Of a stretch of DNA of 64,000 nucleotides, positions 57,850 to 64,000 are shown piece by piece. Within the stretch, counting starts at the first letter, position 1. Every line of letters begins with the position of its first letter. The notes below the pieces were generated by a model, which was not told the origin of the DNA, did no database searches, and saw only the letters and a list, made by a program, of their open reading frames with translations. This DNA is from Marsupella aquatica (lineage: Eukaryota; Marchantiophyta): contig OZ316896.1 in NCBI GenBank assembly GCA_973895155.1, positions 3,844,001 to 3,908,000 on the forward strand, given 5' to 3'. A program made the position numbers and the translations under genes.

Positions 57850-58780
57850 CAAGTCCCGTGGACTACCTTGTTTCTACTCCTCCTGGCCCCTGGGCCCTCA
57901 CTCTTACTATATCAAGTGAACCCCCCTGAGAACAGATACCCCCCGTGTACCCCTTCTTAATATTTTTGTTCACAAAAAAAATCCCCTTGTTAATGTAAAA
58001 ATATTAACTTTTCCTATTAAATTTTATCCTTTTGTAAATTATAATAGAGTTTTTCAAGGAATTCAAAACACCCTTGAATTTTTAGAATTACAAATATCAT
58101 ACTGAAATAGTTAAAACTTTATCTTTCATAGGGGACTTGTATGTTATGCTCGATGTTCAAGGTACATATTTTATATAGATAAACAAAATTAGGCCGAGAG
58201 AAAATTATAGTTCTTCCTATAGTTTACACATAGACCTGCAGTTTTGTCTTAGTGTTCGCAAAAGTGCCTCTGAACTTCTAGTTTCATTAGTACTATATAT
58301 GTATAATCCAGGAATAATACTTCAAAGTCTGAACCAACTATAACAAACATTGATGAGCGCTCGAGACCCCTCCCTCAATACACAAACACATCTGGCCTCA
58401 TACATGGCTGTTTGATTCAAGGGAATTCAAAAGTAATCTTGTCCGTCCATGTGAGATTAATCCATGGATCCCCATCAATCCCAGTTTCCCAACCAAGTTG
58501 GGCCCAAAGATCCTGGCCCAAAATTTACTCAACTCCCCACTTAACTCCTAAACATGCGGGTAAACATGTCTACCTTAACCCATTTGTTCCACCATAAGGG
58601 GACCAACGAAACCAAACTTGCCTTAAGACGATAATAATTAAATATCTGATTTACTATATGGACACATGTGCAAATGAAGTGATGACATGTGTGTCAACCA
58701 TATAGTGACGCATGTACTTGGCATTTTGGGTACCCTTGCATAATATGTGATATGTATTTGATTCTTGCCTTATTACTAAT
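57850..58780. other. Non-coding sequence inside transposon region
   Basis: AT-rich spacer with no gene. It probably belongs to a long intron or inserted DNA. Confidence 0.4.
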
Positions 58781-58849
58781 ATTGTGGTGAATGTATATAG
58801 AGGGATGTTGCCTACTTTAAAAACTGTTATAAAAATTAGTTTGCATTAC

Positions 58850-60400
58850 ATTAAAAATACCCTTGCGTTGTTCGCACGTCCTCCCTGTATTAGTAACACT
58901 AAGGGCCCAGGGCTCCTGGCCTTTGGCAAAGTGCTGTCACCACTCTCCCACTCACAGGGTCGACCGAGCCATGTAAGTTTCTCTAAATACTCATACTAGG
59001 GGAAGAACACAATCGTGCAACCAAGAGAGGGAACAACACACAAGAAGTCATGAAAATCCGACCGAATCCATATCTATTAGTGGCCAAGGTAACACATTGC
59101 ATGGGCAACCTGGTCTCCTACCGTCTACCCAACTCCTGCCTCACGGGACAATGAGCCCTCTCCACCTCAATACTCCGGATCAATTCCCTACTCTTGTTGA
59201 AGGCTAATCCTCACAAAAACAACACTAGACTGAGTTCCCCCTGCTCCTACTGGGGGCTGCTGGTTAAATACTGAAAACAACAATGCGTGAACACACAAGC
59301 CCTAGGGTGTGGCGGCGGCCATTGCCCTGGCTGGCCGCCATCCACTAGCGGCACCGCTAACCTAAAAGTTTTCTACACATGCGGCACACACATGCACCCC
59401 TAATCCTATTGCTACCTAAGTGAGGCCAACGGTGCCTTCGTCGGCCATCACATCACCTAAACAAAACTAAACTAAGTCCTATATGAGTAGGCCATGGCCT
59501 ACCTCCCTACTACGTGGCGGCCAACGCCTCCCACTACTCTGGCCATGGAAATAGTCGAAAGTAGAAGTTGATCGAAATCTGGTCCTGAGAAATTTCATGA
59601 GTAGCCACGGCCATCCTGATCGTAACCCCGAAAACGGCTCCCAAAACGGATATCAGACGCCCGAGATATGGCCTACCGAGTCTCAAATCCTACCACGGCC
59701 AGCGTCACGTCCAAATCGTCCGTACGGTCCCGGCCCCCCCATCACGACATCAAATTGAGGTACCCTGGCGATGGCCACATGCCCTCCTGAAGTCCGTACG
59801 GACGTCCGTATGGCACCGAACCCTCATTCTTCACAAAAACGCTCCAGTCTGTATCTATCTCATTTTAACTCCGTTTGAGGTGTGTCTTACATCGTTAGAT
59901 TCAGCTCGACGAGCTCCTTCCAATAAGCCCATGAGTTCTTGATTCTGAGAAGATTGAAAAATTCAACTTTTGTGTGACCAAGGTCCGTACGGCTGCTATA
60001 CTAACCGTCATCTGACTGCTTGCTTGTAGTAAGATCCTCATCTATGGATTTGCCACTGGAACCCTCACTGTCCTCCTGGCCGGGGTCTCATTGGGCTTGC
60101 CCTCCGGTGGCCGGGGCCCCTCCCCTCAGGCCGCCTTACTGTTGGCCAACACCCTCCTTGGCCGGCTTGCTGCCTTGCAGGCCACATGCCACCCAGGTCG
60201 GCTTCTTCCTCCCAGGCCAGTTCCTGCTGCCAGCTCAGGCCGGCTTGTTGTTTGGCCGGCACTCTATGGGTTGGCCGGCACCCAAAAGTGACGCTTGGCC
60301 ACTCTCGCCTTTTGACCCGGCCCCCATTACGTTAATATATACTAGGGTCGCTTAAAAATAAAAAGATAGGAATTCCCCAACGCCTACATGGAAGGGCATT
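58850..60400. mobile_element. Possible nested retroelement fragment (LTR-like)
   Basis: This is a GC-richer block between two putative exons of the minus-strand transposon gene. It contains the phrase TTTTAACTCCGTTTGAGGTG followed by a TCAGCTCGACGAGCT stretch, a combination I associate with plant LTR retrotransposons. No gag or pol frame and no matched LTR pair was found. It would be an insertion within the larger element. Confidence 0.35.
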
Positions 60401-60642
60401 AGGGTACATGCCTTGTCTTGCCCCGGCCAGTGGCCAACCCCCCTTTATCCTGAGGCTTGGCCGACAACTAAAATTAAGAGGACATAAAAACCATCAACAC
60501 TCACCTCATCTTATTGTACGTAAACTATCTTCGGCGAGGTTGTAAGACAACAAAAGCAAAAAAAAATTGACACAAATCTATTTATTTACATGTGCGCGTC
60601 ACTACTACCCTTTAAAATCATTCCTTGGGACCATTGGCCCCG

Positions 60643-61107
60643 TCACAGTTTGCACACCTTTGCTCTCCACCTGAACCGTCGATCAGCGAGGTGATTCACA
60701 ATCTTCTTCTTGATGTGGCGGTAGTCAATCTCTCGCACATTTCTGAATCCAGCCTGCACATCATTCAGGAGCACCTGGAACTTCTTTTTGTTATGTACCA
60801 GCTCCTTCCAAGTCGTCCAACCGGGGCAGTGTTCAGTTACACAGGTTTGCACTCTGTTTGTGAGTGCTTTCGCATCCAGAACGTCCGGCCTTGCATCAAA
60901 AGCAACAAGGGTGATGGTGGGGAGGTGCTCCTTGCTAGTAGGAGCTTGTTGAGGATGTGATCGCCGCTCTGAATGTGAGTGCTCCTTTCTCCTCTCTGCT
61001 CCATGATGTCGATCTCCCCTGCGTCTCTTTGACCTTGATGTCTCTACATTGTGCTCATTGGTTCCTTTCCCGTTTCTCCTTCTTCTTTCAGTGCCACTAT
61101 TTGACAA
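60643..61107 (-). CDS. Internal exon of tnpA-like transposon protein
   Basis: The minus frame is open with no ATG at its start, consistent with an internal exon (acceptor AATAG near 61097, donor AAG then GTGTGC near 60656). It encodes a very basic N-terminal stretch (repeated ERRR and SKRRRGD-type runs). After it come a segment with LTNRVQTCVTEHCPGWTTWK and helical KKKIVNHLADRRFRWRAK. The last part resembles the W-x-x-x-LG-RW-x-x-K region of plant Ptta/En/Spm transposon proteins, as I remember that family. Confidence is limited by the lack of a search. Confidence 0.45.
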   Translation of the reverse strand: MSNSGTERRRRNGKGTNEHNVETSRSKRRRGDRHHGAERRKEHSHSERRSHPQQAPTSKEHLPTITLVAFDARPDVLDAKALTNRVQTCVTEHCPGWTTWKELVHNKKKFQVLLNDVQAGFRNVREIDYRHIKKKIVNHLADRRFRWRAKVCKL

Positions 61108-61230
61108 AGACCAAGATCACCTCCTCCTCCTATGTGCTTGACGGTATCGTGAGGATTCTTTTTTTAGTTAGATCCTCATAAGTATAGCTTATTAGTATAG
61201 GATAGTAGTTTGATTTCTTGCATAATATGC

Positions 61231-61494
61231 ATGTGTACAGTGTGCATGCTACAGTGTACGATATACAACGTACATGCTACAGTGTACGGTCTACAATGTG
61301 CATGCTACAGTATATGGTCTATATAGTGTGCATGCTACAGTGCACAGCTTACAGTGTGCATACTACAGTGTACGATCTACAATATGCATACTATAGTGTA
61401 CGATCTACAGTGTGCATGCTACAGTGTATGATCTACAGTATGCATATTACAGTATACGATCTACAATGTGCATGCTATAGTGTACTGCCTACAG
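61231..61494. repeat. Tandem minisatellite, about 29-bp unit, about nine copies
   Basis: Units read GTGTGCATGCTACAGTGTAC followed by (G)ATCTACAA with substitutions. They include GCATGC and GTAC palindromes, and the two half-units resemble each other (TACAGTGTGCATG and TACAGTGTACGAT), so the ancestral unit may have been about 14-15 bp. An open plus frame across it is a by-product of the repeat. Confidence 0.9.
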
Positions 61495-61711
61495 TTGCTC
61501 CACTCACATAACTACAGTACTAGCACACTTACTTGCCTTGGATGTGTGACACATGGCTTCCATCCGTGTGCCATGCTTGATCCGTGTGCTCGAGGTGTGA
61601 GCACCATAAAGAAAGAGGAGAGGGGCTCTCTCCCCTCACTTCCCATTTTTTATCAACTAAGTTGTGAAGTCTTAAGAATCCATTGGACTTGATAACCTCT
61701 TCTATGAATAT

Positions 61712-62010
61712 AACCCTTATGAAGTTGACCCACTCATGCACGCTTGCTTAGAGCTTCGGCTCGGCCAGGGATATTTTGTATGAGTTGGATCTTCAGAAAG
61801 TGTTATCATTTGATAAGAGATGGTTATTAAGTCCTAAAGAGTTGGAAAGTGCTCAACAATACCTTGACATTATATGCTCCTTTTGGGTGAAACCCTTATG
61901 AAGTAGACCCACGCATGCACGTTGGCTTGGAGCTTAACTCAGTTAGTGGTAATTTGTATGCGTTGGACCTTCAGATAGTATTTTCATTCAAAAGAAGATA
62001 AACCTATTAT
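61712..62010. repeat. Tandem duplication, 179-bp period
   Basis: 61712-61830 and 61891-62010 share AACCCTTATGAAGT, GACCCAC(T/G)CATGCACG, GCTT(A/G)GAGCTT, TTTGTATG, GTTGGA(T/C)CTTCAGA and (T/G)T(T/A)TCATT. Confidence 0.8.
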
Positions 62011-62606
62011 TTAAGATAAACACCTGCATGTATATACTTAGAGTTAACTCAATGCATAGTATTTGTTTGAATGAATGATATTTTTCGTTGAATGATTCTA
62101 TATCTTAGAATGAATATTAGTTGGATGGAATATTTGATAGTACGATAATGCCCAGACTAGTATCTGTTCTTCCTCTCCCTAATCCTTTCCTTATTAGAAT
62201 TCATGTACTCCAAAAAGAGATAATGCGTCAGCATATGACTTTTCATTTTGGAGAAGCATTTGCAACTGCAATGTTAAATTCAATAGAGCCACTTGTATAC
62301 CCTTATGTAGTTTACGGGTTGGATTGGGCTTGCACGATTTTTATCTTGTATTGAGATGGATCTCAACAAACCTCCCTCCGATGAACCTCCTATTTCTTTC
62401 TCGTTGGGAGATATTCGTTTTGTAACTCGACCCAAGGTAGCTGCCAAGGAGGCAATAGTTCGTAAGTATGGAGAAAAAGGGTTATGCTGTTGTGCTTTCA
62501 TCCATAGAACCATTCCTTGTGGTGTCTGCTACCCAGTCTAGGATAGTAATCATGATCTTAACTTAATTTCTCTCTTGACACTAGCAGCCATAGACCCAAT
62601 GCTTCC

Positions 62607-63167
62607 TCAAGAACCACATTTTCCCCCCAGACAACGGTCCCCCCTCTCATCATCTGCCCTGTATCTCTCATGTGCGATCCTCACTTGACTCTTGATAGGG
62701 GTTCGAGCAGTTGCCTGAGAATCTAGCTGGATCTCACAAAAGCTAGGATCATCCCAACCATCGTCTGCTAGTGTTGGGAATGTAGGCAGCAGATCAATCG
62801 ATGCCCCATCAAGCTCTCCAACAAAATCTGGCGCTTCAACCTCGGCCATCTCCTCTTGGTCAGGAGCATTGGCCTCAATACTCTCCGGGTACTCTATAAA
62901 CCTGGACTCCTTTGTTCCCTGTCCTCCCATGAATTGCCAGCTATGGTTGAAGGCCTGAACTAGTGAATGTGTCAAACGTAGTGCTGTATGCACCTTCTCC
63001 ATCTCCTCTAGATCCTCCATGGCCACCTTCACTACATCAAAGTTCACACTGCATGGAAGGTAGCCTGGATGAGAAATGGCGGATGATTCTGTGAGGTAGA
63101 GGAGACCAAGAGAGGTGAGGGTTAGAGGTGCATTGGGGAATGTCGAATGTGACTCGCATTCGAACAT
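62607..63167 (-). CDS. 5' exon or ORF of transposon gene, unknown function (186 aa)
   Basis: The frame starts at an ATG (63167) and has 186 codons. Readable segments include ALTRLTHS-like LRLTHSLVQAFNHSWQFMGG, an acidic middle (ANAPDQEEMAEVEAPDFVGE) and DDGWDDPSFCEIQL. A GTGAGG donor at 62684 could splice it onto the exon at 60643-61107. The family is not recognised. It starts about 320 bases from, and diverges from, the plus-strand transposase frame, with the ACGTT cluster between them. It therefore probably belongs to the same element. Confidence 0.45.
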   Translation of the reverse strand: MFECESHSTFPNAPLTLTSLGLLYLTESSAISHPGYLPCSVNFDVVKVAMEDLEEMEKVHTALRLTHSLVQAFNHSWQFMGGQGTKESRFIEYPESIEANAPDQEEMAEVEAPDFVGELDGASIDLLPTFPTLADDGWDDPSFCEIQLDSQATARTPIKSQVRIAHERYRADDERGDRCLGGKCGS

Positions 63168-63234
63168 GACCCCGATGTTTTTTGAAGGAAATGACCGGGG
63201 AAATGCTTAACCTCGCGGGCTCACCATTTCTTGC

Positions 63235-63440
63235 AATTTACGTTGTTTTAACGTCTCTTTAACGTTGTTTTAACATCCCATTCACGTCGCTTCCAAACAA
63301 CATTTCCTATGAACACCTTGTCCTAAACGACGTTAAGTTTAGGAACGTCATGCTGTAAGAGGTAACTGACATCGGACGGGGTTTAAGCGGGACGTTAAAT
63401 GTTAGGGTTTCTACAAAAAATGATGTTAATACTAATATTA
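63235..63440. repeat. ACGTT-motif cluster between divergent transposon genes
   Basis: TTTTAACGTCTCTTTAACGTTG, CACGTCGCTT, AACGACGTTAAG, GGAACGTCATG and GGGACGTTAAA. It has the same word family as 55850-56345 and sits in the divergent intergenic region, so it may be a promoter bound by the element's own protein. Confidence 0.6.
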
Positions 63441-63485
63441 GGTTGTAATTTGTAGGGTTTTGGGGATGGGTTTTTGTGAGGGGTT

Positions 63486-64000
63486 TTGTATAGGTTTTTC
63501 TCATATGATAGATGGTTTTATTGGTTGCAGGACATGGTGATCTATGACTCTCTGTCCAATGACACAGATGATGGGGATACAATTGTTGGTCATAGATACC
63601 GGCATCATGATAGGGGTAGGGATTATTCTCCTGATAGGAGGAGGGACTATTCCTCAGAAAGGAGGAGGGACTACTCTCCGGAGAGGAGGGACTACTTGCC
63701 TGAGAGGAGGTCGAGACAACGTAGATCCCGACGTCATCGCCATCGACGGAGGGAGGAGGATAGGAGAGATAGGAGCCCCCATCGGCCATATGACGTTCAT
63801 CGTCATCCAGAGCCCCATGGTCACAACTCACCTTCATCTTTGGACGAGGGGTTTGGAGAGGCCATGGCTGCTCTTCATGGGATTGGACCAGTCCGGAAGA
63901 TGCCTTGCCCTTGTAGACGATGCAAGGGTGTTGTATCGATCTCACGAGAGGACTACTGTCGTTAGCCATTTAGGGATGCATGGTCGTCATGTACCACCAA
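63486..64000 (+). CDS. N-terminal part of En/Spm (CACTA)-like transposase, runs off the window
   Basis: The plus frame begins after a TTGCAG-GACATGG junction (likely acceptor near 63532, then ATG at 63536). It encodes an acidic start, SNDTDDGDTIVGHRYRHHDR, and then an Arg/Asp/Tyr-rich repeat region (RRDYS-type units). KMPCPCRRCKGVVSISR follows, the Cys-x-Cys-x-x-Cys core of the plant transposase-associated domain found upstream of Transposase-21 in CACTA elements. The expected continuation (HLxxHG) is present as SHLGMHGRHVP but in another frame, after a stop at 63964-63966. The copy as written is therefore frame-disrupted, or there is a small indel. The rest lies beyond the window. Confidence 0.6.

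Noticed and set aside
60020-60355. 111-codon plus frame in GC-rich DNA
   Set aside because: Several overlapping frames are open on both strands because of composition; no family signal.
61218-61511. 97-codon plus-strand open frame
   Set aside because: Its sequence is entirely translated minisatellite and its residues repeat with the DNA period.

Overview
This is a eukaryotic nuclear window, most likely from a land plant that makes flagellated sperm (bryophyte, lycophyte, fern, or possibly cycad/Ginkgo). The evidence is GT-AG introns, a plant-type augmin subunit 1 gene (AUG1/HAUS1), a SWEET sugar transporter and plant-style transposons. It also has a gene whose first exons encode the N-terminal domain of CEP164, a distal-appendage protein of basal bodies that plants without motile sperm would not be expected to need. 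I cannot name the species.

Layout. 0-20 kb is repeat-dominated, mostly AT-rich and visibly poor in CpG. It holds at least two copies of a 0.2 kb dispersed element, a foldback element near 5.1-5.6 kb, a recurrent element joined to a GATGTTGTG-type minisatellite, a SINE-like tRNA head, a perfect 25-bp hairpin and many local duplications. One short CpG-retaining island at 9.0-10.1 kb carries a plausible orphan exon. 20-39.5 kb is a genic island with normal CpG: AUG1 (+, six exons), an uncharacterised coiled-coil gene (-, near 25-26 kb), a four-exon SWEET gene (-, 29.6-31.9 kb, apparent +1 frameshift in exon 1) and a CxxC-rich protein (-, 37 kb). 39.6-42.4 kb is repeats again. 42.46-49.92 kb is the CEP164-like gene (+), three or more small exons followed by one exon of about 5.1 kb. 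50-55.8 kb is mostly silent. 55.8-64 kb looks like the inside of an En/Spm (CACTA)-like transposon: ACGTT-rich repeat clusters, a minus-strand multi-exon tnpA-like gene and a divergent plus-strand reading frame with a transposase-associated CxCxxC motif, running off the right edge. Part of it is interrupted by what may be a nested retroelement.

The genes are ordinary single eukaryotic genes and not an operon. AUG1 (microtubule nucleation) and the CEP164-like protein (basal body docking) both serve microtubule structures, but their proximity is probably chance. The most interesting points are the repeated amphipathic-helix architecture of the CEP164-like protein, the duplicated AUG1 leader (one copy beside the gene, one 4.9 kb upstream that has lost its CpGs), a pair of tandem upstream ORFs encoding nearly the same peptide before AUG1, and the one-base frame disruption in the SWEET gene. 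Splice sites were assigned by eye from GT-AG, reading phase and family conservation; no search or computation was run.
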